The position numbers and the translations under genes are program-made. DNA of 64,000 nucleotides from Streptomyces fodineus (GTDB taxonomy: Bacteria > Actinomycetota > Actinomycetes > Streptomycetales > Streptomycetaceae). Under the pieces are notes generated by a model. That model did not search any database and was not told the origin of the DNA. It worked only from the letters and a program-made list of their open reading frames with translations. Positions 33,263-42,221 of this stretch are shown here, one piece after another. Each line of letters opens with the position of its first letter. Position 1 is the first letter of the stretch. The stretch covers positions 8,990,001-9,054,000 of the forward strand of contig NZ_CP017248.1 in assembly GCF_001735805.1 (NCBI RefSeq), written 5' to 3'.

Positions 33263-34996
33263 TCAGCGCAGCAGCCGGTCCAGGAAGGCGTTGCCGAACA
33301 CCCGGTGCGGGTCCAGACGGTCGAGCGTCGCGACCGCCTGCCGCCACACCCCGGGCCCGAACCTGCCCGGCACGGCCGTGCCCAGCACCTCGGCGTCGCT
33401 CCAGGCGGCGTCCGCCGTGTACCCCCAGCCCTTGGACCACTCCACGCGGGCGAGGCCGGACCCGCCGTCGTACGCGTCCAGCAGGAACCGCTCCAGCTCG
33501 CGCAGGAACGCCTCGGCGTACGGCGTGCCCGGCAGGGTCAGCACGTCCAGCCACACCGCGGTGTCCCACTCGGGGCGGTCCGCGCTCGGCCGCAGCGCGG
33601 ACAGCGACGGCGCCTGCGCGCCGGGCACGCCGGTCTCCGCCGGGTCGTCGAGACCGGTGACCCGGATCTCCACCGAGCCGTTGACCGGGAAACGGCCCTG
33701 TGCCGCGTACGCCTCCAGCCGCTGCCGGTAGTACCGGGTGAACTCGTGCACCACCCGCTGCACTCCGGCCCGGCTGGTGAGCACCGCGTACCCGTTCGCG
33801 GTCACCCGCAGGGTGGTCGGGCGGAGATACAGCAGCGTGTTCTTCGACGGCCCCCACAGGTCGGCGGAGTCCGTGGCCGCGAGCCCCAGGGAGGCCACGG
33901 TGAGCTGCGCGGCGCCCAGCTCCGGCGCCAGATACCAGGCCGCGTCCGCGACCAGCCGCCCCACCAGATCGGCCACGGGCGTCGGCACGCTGTCGGAGAA
34001 GGGATAGTTGTACGGCGAGGTGACGTGCCGTGAGCCGGCCGGCCGCACCGGCGCGACGCTCCACTCCTTCAGCCACGGGAACTCGGTGAAGGCGAACCAG
34101 ATCGCCTCGACGCGCCCCGAGCGACGCAGGAAGCTCTCCAGCGTGCGTCCTCCGGAGCCGGGCGCGGCGAACAGTTCACGGGCCGGGACGTCGGTACGGC
34201 TGACACAGCGCAGCGGGGCGTCCGGACCGACCCGCAGGACCACCTCCGTGACCAAGGTCCGGCCGAGATGCGTGAGCAGCGCGGCACAGTCCGCCTCGTC
34301 GCGGCGGAACGTCCGCAGCACGTACGCCCCGGCGGCCGTGTCCCACACGACCGCCGTCAGCTCCAGGATCCGGTTGCCGAGCGAGCCGTAGGTGCTTCCC
34401 GGCAACGGGCGTTCGCCGGCGGCCGGTACGGCCGTGCCGTGCGCGTCGACGGCCAGGGCGCCGCCCAGGGTCAGGTCGCCCGGCGCGGGCGTCGCGGTCA
34501 GGCCGAGTCCGTGCCCCTCCAGGAAGGTGAGCAGGGCCTGAAGGGTGACCCCGGTGCCGGCGCGGACCGCGGAGTCCGACTCCAGCTGCAGCGCGGTCAG
34601 ATGCGGGGCGGTGTCGACCAGCAGCACACGGCTGTCCGACCGCGTCCCCTCGGTGATCGTGAGCGGTGACCAGCCGTGGGAGCGGCCCCGTGCCCGGATG
34701 CGCCAACCGCTGCGCCGGGCCCAGCCGACCACGGCGAGCACCTGCTCCGGATCGGCCGGTGCGCAGGCCCACAGGCCGTCGGCGGTGATCTCACCCACCC
34801 AGTTGCGGTACGCCGAGCGGTAGAGCGCCACCCGCTCCGGAAACCCCGGGAGTTCGGCTGCGGCCACCGCCGGGTCGCCCGCGAGCAGCACGGGTACGGC
34901 CGCCAGCGCGGCGGCGCCCCGCAGCAGTCGGCGTCGGCCGAGCGGACTCGAACCGCCCTGCGCGTCAGGGAAGTTGTCCATCGAACGATCGATCAC
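33263..34996 (-). CDS. FAD-linked oxidase resembling class II cholesterol oxidase
   Basis: A 577-residue flavoprotein of the vanillyl-alcohol-oxidase fold. The FAD domain has RARGRSHGWSPL (102-113), whose H107 corresponds to the covalent flavin histidine, and GDLTLGGALAVDAHG. The large C-terminal domain (with FAFTEFPWLKEWSV and the ending HRVFGNAFLDRLL) resembles the cholesterol-oxidase substrate domain. A Tat-type signal (GRRRLLRGAAALAAVPVLLA) implies export. Another sterol or a sugar alcohol is possible as substrate. The GTG at 34996 follows a TAGCGT box by 6 bases; ATG 34981 is the alternative. Confidence 0.85.
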   Translation of the reverse strand: MIDRSMDNFPDAQGGSSPLGRRRLLRGAAALAAVPVLLAGDPAVAAAELPGFPERVALYRSAYRNWVGEITADGLWACAPADPEQVLAVVGWARRSGWRIRARGRSHGWSPLTITEGTRSDSRVLLVDTAPHLTALQLESDSAVRAGTGVTLQALLTFLEGHGLGLTATPAPGDLTLGGALAVDAHGTAVPAAGERPLPGSTYGSLGNRILELTAVVWDTAAGAYVLRTFRRDEADCAALLTHLGRTLVTEVVLRVGPDAPLRCVSRTDVPARELFAAPGSGGRTLESFLRRSGRVEAIWFAFTEFPWLKEWSVAPVRPAGSRHVTSPYNYPFSDSVPTPVADLVGRLVADAAWYLAPELGAAQLTVASLGLAATDSADLWGPSKNTLLYLRPTTLRVTANGYAVLTSRAGVQRVVHEFTRYYRQRLEAYAAQGRFPVNGSVEIRVTGLDDPAETGVPGAQAPSLSALRPSADRPEWDTAVWLDVLTLPGTPYAEAFLRELERFLLDAYDGGSGLARVEWSKGWGYTADAAWSDAEVLGTAVPGRFGPGVWRQAVATLDRLDPHRVFGNAFLDRLLR

Positions 34997-35131
34997 AGGG
35001 CCACGCTAAGGGCCGCTTTGCCTCCCTCCGGGGTCCGTAGACCCATCTCACCCATGTGGGTGAAAACACCCGGCCCGACCCGCGGAGCGGCTCGTTCCGC
35101 ATGCTCCGGTGCCGGGTGACAGACTGACGCC

Positions 35132-36115
35132 ATGGACGAACGCGTAATCGGCAGGTCGGGTCAGTGGGCATCGGTGGTCGGCCTCGGCACATGGCAGCTG
35201 GGCGCCGACTGGGGCGACGTGGACGACAAGCAGGCCCTGTCCGTCCTGGAAGCGGCGGCCGAGGCGGGGGTCACCTTCTTCGACACGGCCGATGTGTACG
35301 GCGACGGACGCAGCGAGGAGACCATCGCCTCCTTCCTGCGCGGCCGGCCCGACCTGCATGTGCTGATCGCGACCAAGATGGGCCGCCGGGTCGAGCAGGT
35401 CCCCGAGAACTACGTGCTGGACAACTTCCGTGACTGGAACGACCGTTCGCGCCGCAACCTCGGCGTCGACCGCATCGACCTGGTCCAGCTGCACTGCCCG
35501 CCGACGCCCGTCTACTCCAGCGACGCGGTGTTCGACGCCCTGGACACCCTGGTCGAGGAGGAACGCATCGCGGCGTACGGGGTGAGCGTGGAGACCTGTG
35601 CGCAGGCGCTGACCGCGATCGCCCGGCCGCGTGTGGCGAGCGTGCAGATCATCCTCAACCCGTTCCGTATGAAGCCCCTGCGCGAGGTGCTGCCCGCGGC
35701 CCGCGAGGCCGGCGTCGGCATCATCGCGCGCGTGCCGCTCGCCTCCGGCCTGCTGTCCGGCAAGTACACCAAGGACACCGTGTTCGCCGCCGACGACCAC
35801 CGCACCTTCAACCGGCACGGCGAGGCCTTCGACCAGGGCGAGACCTTCTCCGGGGTCGACTACGAGACCGGAGTCGAGGCCGCCGCCGAGTTCGCCGCGC
35901 TCGCCCCGCAGGGGTACACCCCGGCCCAGCTGGCGCTGCGCTGGATCATCGAGCAGGACGGCGTGACCACGGTGATCCCCGGCGCCCGCAACCCGGAGCA
36001 GGCCCGCGCGAACGCGGCCGCCGCCAAGCTGCCGCCGCTGCCCGAGGAGACGTTCACCGCGATCCGTGAGCTGTACGAGCGGCGGATCGAGGAGCAGGTC
36101 GAGTACCGCTGGTAG
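35132..36115 (+). CDS. aldo/keto reductase
   Basis: A 327-residue reductase with the full catalytic tetrad D51, Y56 (TADVYGDG), K82 (ATKMG) and H121 (VQLHCPPT), and a C-terminal cofactor segment (VIPGARNPEQARAN). It belongs to the general oxidoreductase branch that also contains YajO-like enzymes; the substrate is unknown. The ATG at 35132 has a CAGACT box 6 bases upstream and no ribosome-binding site. It is divergent from the FAD oxidase gene. Confidence 0.92.
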   Translation: MDERVIGRSGQWASVVGLGTWQLGADWGDVDDKQALSVLEAAAEAGVTFFDTADVYGDGRSEETIASFLRGRPDLHVLIATKMGRRVEQVPENYVLDNFRDWNDRSRRNLGVDRIDLVQLHCPPTPVYSSDAVFDALDTLVEEERIAAYGVSVETCAQALTAIARPRVASVQIILNPFRMKPLREVLPAAREAGVGIIARVPLASGLLSGKYTKDTVFAADDHRTFNRHGEAFDQGETFSGVDYETGVEAAAEFAALAPQGYTPAQLALRWIIEQDGVTTVIPGARNPEQARANAAAAKLPPLPEETFTAIRELYERRIEEQVEYRW

Positions 36116-36155
36116 GCATCGTTTGAACGGACCGCCGGACGGTTACACGCACCGC

Positions 36156-36701
36156 ATGACTGCGGACGGACGGCGCAGGGGCCGGGACGAGACCGAGGAG
36201 GAGCGGGCCGACCGGATGTGGGTCGAGCTCATCCAGGAGGTCCGCGTCGCCCAGACGGGCGTACAGATCCTGTTCGGCTTCCTGCTGACCGTCGTCTTCC
36301 AGCCGAAGTACTCCACGCTGCCCCACGCCGACCGGGTCATCTACATCGTGACCGTCCTCCTGGGCGCCTGCACCACCGGGGCTCTCGTCGGACCGGTCTC
36401 CCTGCACCGCCTGGTCTCCGGCCGCAGGGTCAAGCCGCAGGCGGTGCGGCTGGCGTCCCGGATGACCCTGGTGGGCCTGGTCCTGCTGCTGGCCACCATG
36501 ACGGCGGCTCTGCTGCTGATCCTCCGGGTGGCCACGCACGGTACCTATGTGCCGGTGCTGGTGACGGCGGTCGTCGCCTGGTACCTGCTGTGGTGGCTCG
36601 GACTGCCCCTGTGGGCCCGCCACCTGCACACGTCCCGGTCCGAGGACGGGGACACGCGCCCGCCCGCGGCCCCGGCCGAGCGCGGACGTACGGACGGGTG
36701 A
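36156..36701 (+). CDS. DUF6328-like four-helix membrane protein
   Basis: A 181-residue membrane protein: an acidic N-terminus (ETEEERADRMWVELIQEVRV), then four hydrophobic segments (about residues 38-55, 63-83, 100-122, 127-147) and a polar tail. The N-terminal ELIQEVRVAQTGVQILFGFL is characteristic of the small DUF6328 family. No function is known. It lies 40 bases downstream of the aldo/keto reductase on the same strand and may be co-transcribed. Confidence 0.75.
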   Translation: MTADGRRRGRDETEEERADRMWVELIQEVRVAQTGVQILFGFLLTVVFQPKYSTLPHADRVIYIVTVLLGACTTGALVGPVSLHRLVSGRRVKPQAVRLASRMTLVGLVLLLATMTAALLLILRVATHGTYVPVLVTAVVAWYLLWWLGLPLWARHLHTSRSEDGDTRPPAAPAERGRTDG

Positions 36702-36707
36702 TGATCT

Positions 36708-37133
36708 TCAGCCCGCGGAGAGGATCTCGGCCAACAGCTCGTCGACGGGGGCGCGTTCCTGCCCCGGCGGGACCACCCGGTGCGTCTCCCGCAGGAACGC
36801 GGCGACCGCGGGCGACCAGACGCACACCTCCGCGTGGTGCCGGCTGCCGTCCGGCCGGACCTCGCCGAGGAACTCCATGTGCAGCTCGTGCCACGAGTCG
36901 GTCGCGATGGGGCGCAGCCGTACGTCGCCGACGCCGACCGGCCGCGCCAGACCGTCCCAGAGCATCTCCCGGTCCAGCCGCCAGCACGCCAGCACATGGC
37001 CGTCGTGGCCGAAGACGGCGGTGACGGCGAACGGGTCGGCGGCGTCGTAACGGAGATGGGCCAGCACGGAACACCCGCCGGTGCTTTCCGAGCGAAGCTG
37101 TACCACCAGGGTCTTGTGCACGAACGTGTCCAC
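36708..37133 (-). CDS. SsgA-like (SALP) sporulation/cell-division regulator
   Basis: A 141-residue SsgA-like protein. The family signature is clear: SVLAHLRYDAADPFAVTAVF, CWRLDREMLWDGLARPVGVG, DVRLRPI and PAVAAFLRETHRVVPPGQE. SALPs act in septum placement, germination or wall remodelling during Streptomyces sporulation. Which paralogue this is cannot be decided from the sequence alone. The GTG at 37133 has GGAGG 7 bases upstream. It is convergent with the membrane-protein gene and 62 bases downstream of the HTH gene on the same strand. Confidence 0.88.
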   Translation of the reverse strand: MDTFVHKTLVVQLRSESTGGCSVLAHLRYDAADPFAVTAVFGHDGHVLACWRLDREMLWDGLARPVGVGDVRLRPIATDSWHELHMEFLGEVRPDGSRHHAEVCVWSPAVAAFLRETHRVVPPGQERAPVDELLAEILSAG

Positions 37134-37195
37134 GCGAGGGCCTCCGGCGACGATCGGCTCAGGGCCCTTTAGTACCCCTGTGGCGCCCGGCATGC

Positions 37196-38236
37196 TCAGC
37201 CGTGCGACGGATTCCCGCCGGCTCCGCGCAGCGCGGCCAGGCAGCTGCCGATGGCCTGCTGGAGTTCCTCCAGGCGCTGGACCATGTCGTCCTCGTAGTA
37301 GTCCTGTGCGTCGTCGAAGGTCAGCTCCTCGAACGCCCTGGTCGCCTTCTGCAGGCTGCTGTAGAACTTCGTCCGCCGCTCCTGGACGCGCAGTTCGGGG
37401 TCGGCCTCGACGGCCTCGGCGACGAGTGACTTCATGGTGCCGTAGGCCTCGGTGGCCCACTCGCCGGTGTCCTCGCCGTCCTCCAGCTCGTCGATCAGCG
37501 ACAGATGCCGCTCGGCCTCCTCGCGCAGCTCGGCCGGGGCCTCGACGGTCTGCCCGGCCGGGGTCCTGATCTGCCCGGACTCGGCGATCTGCCGGACGTA
37601 CCCGATCCGGTCGGCGGCCCGGCTCTCGGTCGCCACGGCCTTCTTCAGGTCGTCGGTCCGTACGACGTCACGCGCCAGTTCCGCCTGCAGCTCGGGGTCC
37701 TCCCGCACCCGGTCCAGCAGCGCGGCACGGGCCGCGCGGGCGGTGGAGGGGTCGGCGAGGATCGCGGCGCGCAGGGCGGTCGGGTTCTCGGCGACCTCCA
37801 GCGCCTTGGTGGGGCGGATGCCCTCGGCCGCGGCGGCCTCGGCGATCGCGGTACCGCGCTCGGAGGTCGCGCTGTTGCGGGAGACGTAGTAGCTCAGCCA
37901 CACGTCCGCGTCCGGCAGGTCCGTCTCCTGGCCCGGCCGCAGTGCCTCGAAGTGCGGCACGAGCCCGTCGTCGGCGGCCCGGTCCCAGGCCCTGTAGTGG
38001 CGCATGACCCGCTCCGGGGAGCAGCCGGCCAGCTGTGCGAACTCCTTCGCGGACACCTTCGGCGTCTCCCCGGCGGCCTGTCCGCCCGGCCGTACACTGC
38101 GGGCCACCATCAGCGCGAAGGCCCAGCCTCCGGTGCGCGCGTACACCCCGAACTCACGGGCGTCGCGGGCCACCAGGTCGGACAGCGGGGACGTGGCCGG
38201 GGCGGACGTCTCGGACGGGTCGATGACCAGGGTCAC
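37196..38236 (-). CDS. HTH-containing hypothetical protein
   Basis: A 346-residue protein, mostly helical and acidic. Residues about 61-85 (VSAKEFAQLAGCSPERVMRH) look like a helix-turn-helix of the ParB/MerR kind; the rest holds Ala/Glu/Arg-rich helices likely to form coiled coils. The GTG at 38236 is chosen because GGAG lies 8 bases upstream; a TTG at 38263 is open but lacks a site. It is upstream of the SsgA-like gene. A role in chromosome or plasmid biology can only be guessed. Confidence 0.75.
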   Translation of the reverse strand: MTLVIDPSETSAPATSPLSDLVARDAREFGVYARTGGWAFALMVARSVRPGGQAAGETPKVSAKEFAQLAGCSPERVMRHYRAWDRAADDGLVPHFEALRPGQETDLPDADVWLSYYVSRNSATSERGTAIAEAAAAEGIRPTKALEVAENPTALRAAILADPSTARAARAALLDRVREDPELQAELARDVVRTDDLKKAVATESRAADRIGYVRQIAESGQIRTPAGQTVEAPAELREEAERHLSLIDELEDGEDTGEWATEAYGTMKSLVAEAVEADPELRVQERRTKFYSSLQKATRAFEELTFDDAQDYYEDDMVQRLEELQQAIGSCLAALRGAGGNPSHG

Positions 38237-38351
38237 GGATGACTCTCCTGCAACAATGCTCAAGGGACCGCACCCGGGAGCGGGCGCAGGCAGGAAAGCC
38301 TATCGGGACACAAAGGCCATGCCGGGCCGGACCCGTGCGGGCAGCGCGGTG

Positions 38352-39323
38352 TCAGCCGAAGGCCTCTCGCAGCGCGGGCAGCAGGGTCTTCGCCGACCAG
38401 TCCAGGTACTCCGGCTGCGCGTCGCCGCCGATCTGCACGAGTGCGATCTCCCCGAACCCGGCCTCGGCATAGGGGCGTACGGCCTCCACGAACGCGTCCG
38501 GGTCGTCACCGCACGGGATTGCGGCGGCGACGTCGTCCTCGTCCACGAACCGCGTCGCGGACTCGAAGGAGTCGGGGTGCGGCAGTTCGGCGTTCACCTT
38601 CCAACCGAGCCCGAACCAGCGGAACTGGGAGTGGGCGCGCTTGACGGCCGTGTCCCGGTCGGGGTCGTAGCACACCGGCAGCTGGCCGACGCGGGGCTTG
38701 CCGCTGCCGCCGTGCCGGTCGAAGGCCTCCATCAGCCCCGGTTTCGGTTCGGTGGCGATGACCAGGTCGGCGATGTGCCCGGCGAGCCGGCAGGACTGCT
38801 CGCCGGAGACGGCGATGCCGATCGGCGGCGGCTGCTCCGGCAGATCCCACAGCCGGGCCGACTCCACGTCGTAGTGCTGTCCGTGGTGGGTGACATGACC
38901 GCCCGCGAACAGCGCGCGGATGATCTCCACGGCCTCTTCGAGCATCTCGTGGCGCACGTCCACCGGGGGCCAGCCGCCGCCCACGACATGCTCGTTCAGG
39001 TTCTCGCCCGCGCCCAGCCCGAGCCGGAACCTGCCCTGCGACAGCAGCTGCACGGTGGCCGCCTTCTGCGCCACGATCGCCGGATGGTAGCGGAGGATGG
39101 GGCAGGTCACGTAGGTCATCAGCGGAATCCGCGAGGTGGCCTGGGCGGCGGCGCCCAGCACGCTCCACGCGTACGAGGAGTGGCCCTGCGAGCGCAGCCA
39201 GGGAAAGTAGTGATCGGAGATCACCGAGAAGTCGAACCCGGTCTCCTCGGCCCGTACGACGTGGTCCACGAGGTCCCGGGGTCCGGTCTGCTCGGTCATC
39301 ATCGTGTATCCGATGTGCACCAT
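38352..39323 (-). CDS. F420-dependent LLM-class oxidoreductase (FGD-like)
   Basis: A 323-residue TIM-barrel protein of the luciferase-like F420 family, resembling F420-dependent glucose-6-phosphate dehydrogenase. The pattern FDFSVISDHYFPWLRSQGHS near the N-terminus, then RFRLGLGAGENLNEHVVGGG and GIAVSGEQSC, is typical. It probably uses coenzyme F420 for hydride transfer; the substrate is unclear. It lies 47 bases downstream of the pseudokinase gene on the same strand. The ATG at 39323 is preceded by a weak GGGGA. Confidence 0.88.
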   Translation of the reverse strand: MVHIGYTMMTEQTGPRDLVDHVVRAEETGFDFSVISDHYFPWLRSQGHSSYAWSVLGAAAQATSRIPLMTYVTCPILRYHPAIVAQKAATVQLLSQGRFRLGLGAGENLNEHVVGGGWPPVDVRHEMLEEAVEIIRALFAGGHVTHHGQHYDVESARLWDLPEQPPPIGIAVSGEQSCRLAGHIADLVIATEPKPGLMEAFDRHGGSGKPRVGQLPVCYDPDRDTAVKRAHSQFRWFGLGWKVNAELPHPDSFESATRFVDEDDVAAAIPCGDDPDAFVEAVRPYAEAGFGEIALVQIGGDAQPEYLDWSAKTLLPALREAFG

Positions 39324-39370
39324 AAGGGGCGAGTCCCCGGCTCGGCGGCCCGAAAACGAAAGGGCGCCGG

Positions 39371-40936
39371 TCAGTCGTCCGTCAGCCGGAACGTCTGCAG
39401 GAACGTCTTCAGCGCCAGCCGGTCGGCGGCGTCGGCCCAGGTCGCGGCCGGGGTGGTGAAGCGCAGGGAGTAGCCCTCGCCGCCGCCCGGCAAGAATCCC
39501 CGCCCGAAGGTGTGCACCCGCCCGTCCCCGCTCCCGGCCAGCCACTCCAGGTCGGCGGCCTTGTGGCCCTGGTACGTGGTGGCCCGGACGGTGCCGACGC
39601 GGTGGTAGCCGGGCAGCCGCTCCAGATCCGGTTCGACGTCCTCCCGCCAGATCGCCACGGGATCCGGGCCGACGTGCTCGCTGTGTGTGACGGCGAGGGT
39701 GGGGGAGGCGCCGTCCCGGCCGAAGGTGATGCGGTAGGCGCCGCCGGCCCGGGCGGTGGTCAGGCGCTTCCAGCCGTCGGGCAGGGCCACGGAGAAGCCC
39801 TCCGGGGCGGTGTAGCGGCGGTATCCGGCCGGCAGGGCGGACGGAGCGCTCGGGGCGGGGCTCGCGGAGGGCGTCGGGGCCCCACCGGTGTGCTTGTTCG
39901 ACGGGGCGGCCGAGGCGGTGGACCGGGTCGGTGCCTGCGCGGTGCCGGTGCCCGGCAGCAGGTGGGCCGCGGCCAGGACGGCGGCGGCCACGGTGAGCAC
40001 GGCAAGCGCGGTACCGGCCGCCAGGGCCACTCTGCTCCGCTCCCGCCCGGCCAGTCGCACCCCCGCGTACGCGCCGCGCAGCCGGGGCACGGGGGACGCC
40101 TGCCGGTCGGCGTCGGCGCCCCCGTCGAGGGTCCGGATCAGCGCCTCGCGGACCACCGGCCGGGTCAGCCGCTCCCGCGAGTTCTTCCGCAGCAGCCCCT
40201 GCACGGCCTGGGTGAGCGGGCCCGCGCGCAGCGGGGTGCGCAGCGGCAGCCGGTCCACGGCCTTCAGTGTGGCGTCGGGACGGCCGCGGTCCCGGAACGG
40301 CGGCCGTCCCTCCACCATCGTGTACAGCAGCGCACCCAGCGCCCATAGATCGGCGGCCGGCCCGATCCGCTCGTCACGTGCCTGCTCCGGGGAGGCGTAC
40401 GACGGCGCCGTGAGCCGCGGCACCAGGGTCGCGCCGGCCAGCCCGAACCCGGTGACGACGACCGGACCGCTCTCCCGCACGAACACCTGACCCGGGCTCA
40501 GCTCGCCGTGGGTGATGCCCTCGTCGTGCGCCGCCTGCAGCACGTCGAGCAGCTCCAGGCCGATGCGGGCGGCCCGCACCGCGTTGAACGCGCCCTCCCG
40601 GTCGAGGAGTTCGGACAGGGGCGTGCCGTCGATCCACTCGGTGACCGTCCACAGGGTGCCGGCCTCCACCACCGCGTCGACGACCGTGGCGAGCTGGCCG
40701 GGACACCGCAGCCGCATGGTCTCGGAGGTCCGGATGACGCGGGCCGTGGCCCGGCGCGCGGTGTCGTCGTCGGCGGGCTCCGGCAGGGCGGTCTGGGCCA
40801 CCAGCCGGGGCTGCTCCGCCGGCACGTCCTCGGCGTACCACCACAGGCGGTTCGTCTCGCGGGCGAAGACCTCCAGGAGCCGGTAGCGTCCGGCGACCAA
40901 CTCGTGTGCGGAGACGTGCGCCTTGACCATGGTCAT
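39371..40936 (-). CDS. membrane-anchored pseudokinase
   Basis: A 521-residue protein with a kinase-like N-terminal domain (about 14-270), one membrane segment (about 303-325) and an extracytoplasmic domain. Kinase motifs are degraded: no glycine loop, no VAIK lysine (RLVAQTAL), HGELSPGQ (143-150) instead of HRDLKPEN, and TGFG (162-165) instead of DFG. Fold residues such as YASPEQARD and the D of ADLWALG remain. It should not phosphorylate but may still sense or scaffold. The external part (after Ser/Pro linker 330-370) begins YRRYTAPEGFSVALPDGWKR. Confidence 0.88.
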   Translation of the reverse strand: MTMVKAHVSAHELVAGRYRLLEVFARETNRLWWYAEDVPAEQPRLVAQTALPEPADDDTARRATARVIRTSETMRLRCPGQLATVVDAVVEAGTLWTVTEWIDGTPLSELLDREGAFNAVRAARIGLELLDVLQAAHDEGITHGELSPGQVFVRESGPVVVTGFGLAGATLVPRLTAPSYASPEQARDERIGPAADLWALGALLYTMVEGRPPFRDRGRPDATLKAVDRLPLRTPLRAGPLTQAVQGLLRKNSRERLTRPVVREALIRTLDGGADADRQASPVPRLRGAYAGVRLAGRERSRVALAAGTALAVLTVAAAVLAAAHLLPGTGTAQAPTRSTASAAPSNKHTGGAPTPSASPAPSAPSALPAGYRRYTAPEGFSVALPDGWKRLTTARAGGAYRITFGRDGASPTLAVTHSEHVGPDPVAIWREDVEPDLERLPGYHRVGTVRATTYQGHKAADLEWLAGSGDGRVHTFGRGFLPGGGEGYSLRFTTPAATWADAADRLALKTFLQTFRLTDD

Positions 40937-41133
40937 CCCTCGCTGGAACCCCTGTTGCGTGTCTCACAGAGGTACGCGGGGCGTGCGGGGGTGCGTTCAA
41001 AGAATCCGCGAGCCCGGTGCCGTTCCTGCCTTTCATTCAATTCTTCGAAAGGGCTTGCGAGTTTGGGATGGCCGCACCTGGTGGCGTTCGACCTGCGGGT
41101 TACCGAGGGTAAATTCCCGGGTGCGGCCGTGTG

Positions 41134-42093
41134 TCACAGCAGCCCGAACCGCTCGGCCCAGCCGGTCAGTTCCCGGGGTGCCGTATTGCCGCCGCACACC
41201 ACGAGCCCGATCCGGGCGCCGTCGCCGACCCGCGCCACCACCTCCCGGGCGGCCGGCAGCAGACAGCCCGCGGCCGGCTCGGCCCACACCTTGGCGTGGT
41301 CGGCGAGGTCGAGCGAGCCCCGCACCGCCTCCCGGTCCGGGACCACCAGCACCTCCTCGACCAGCGCGGACACATGGTCGTACGTCAGCTGGGACACGGA
41401 GGGTGCGGTGAGCGTGGTCACCAGGGACGACACGGACACCGGCACCGGTCCGCCCGCCTTCAGCGCGGCGGACATGGCCTCGGCGCCCTCGGTCTCCACG
41501 CCCCACACCCGCACTCCGGGACGCCGGGCGGCCAGGGCCACCGCGACCCCGGCGATCAGTCCGCCGCCGCCGATACTGACGACGACGTCCGTCAGGTCCT
41601 CGGCATCCGCCGCCAGCTCCAGTCCGACCGTGCCCTGTCCGGCGATCACCACCGGGTCGTCGAACGGGTGGACCAGGGTCAGCCCCTCGTCCCGCAGCCG
41701 GGTCACCAGCTGGAACGCGCTGTCCATGCCGTCGGTCAGCCGCACCGACGCCCCCGCCTCCTCGGCGAGCGCGATGGAACGCGCGGACGCGGTACGGGGC
41801 ATGACCACGGTCGCCTTCACCTCGAGGGCGGCGGCCATCACCGCGAGGGCGATCCCGTGGTTGCCGCCGCTGACCGCGACCACGCCCGCCGCCCGCTCGG
41901 CCTCGCTCAGCGCCAGCAGCTTCGCCGTCGCCCCGCGCGCCTTGAACGAGCCGGTGCGCTGAAGCAGTTCGAGCTTGGCGGTGACCGGGACGCCCAGCAG
42001 TTCGGTCAGCCCCGGACTCGGTACGGTCGGCGTCCGCACGACCTGTCCGGCGATCCGCTCCGCCGCGGCTTCGATCTCCTCGATGCTGATCAA
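41134..42093 (-). CDS. PLP-dependent threonine/serine dehydratase family enzyme
   Basis: A 319-residue fold-type II PLP enzyme. K51 (RTGSFKARGA) binds the cofactor, SGGNHG (75-80) grips its phosphate, and SIGGGGLIAG is the glycine loop. It resembles short threonine dehydratases without a regulatory ACT domain, or serine racemase-like enzymes. It could make 2-oxobutanoate from threonine or act on a related amino acid. The TTG at 42093 is supported by GGAAAGGTG about 6 bases upstream. It is not obviously part of an operon. Confidence 0.9.
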   Translation of the reverse strand: MISIEEIEAAAERIAGQVVRTPTVPSPGLTELLGVPVTAKLELLQRTGSFKARGATAKLLALSEAERAAGVVAVSGGNHGIALAVMAAALEVKATVVMPRTASARSIALAEEAGASVRLTDGMDSAFQLVTRLRDEGLTLVHPFDDPVVIAGQGTVGLELAADAEDLTDVVVSIGGGGLIAGVAVALAARRPGVRVWGVETEGAEAMSAALKAGGPVPVSVSSLVTTLTAPSVSQLTYDHVSALVEEVLVVPDREAVRGSLDLADHAKVWAEPAAGCLLPAAREVVARVGDGARIGLVVCGGNTAPRELTGWAERFGLL

Positions 42094-42221
42094 GGTGCTT
42101 CACCTTTCCGGCGCGGGGGTGTGGGCCGCACCGTTCGCACCCTGGCCTGTGAGGGGCGGCGTGGTCAACACGGTTTTGAACTGGGTGGTCCTGCGCGGTC
42201 ACAGGTCACAGGTCGCGGAGG

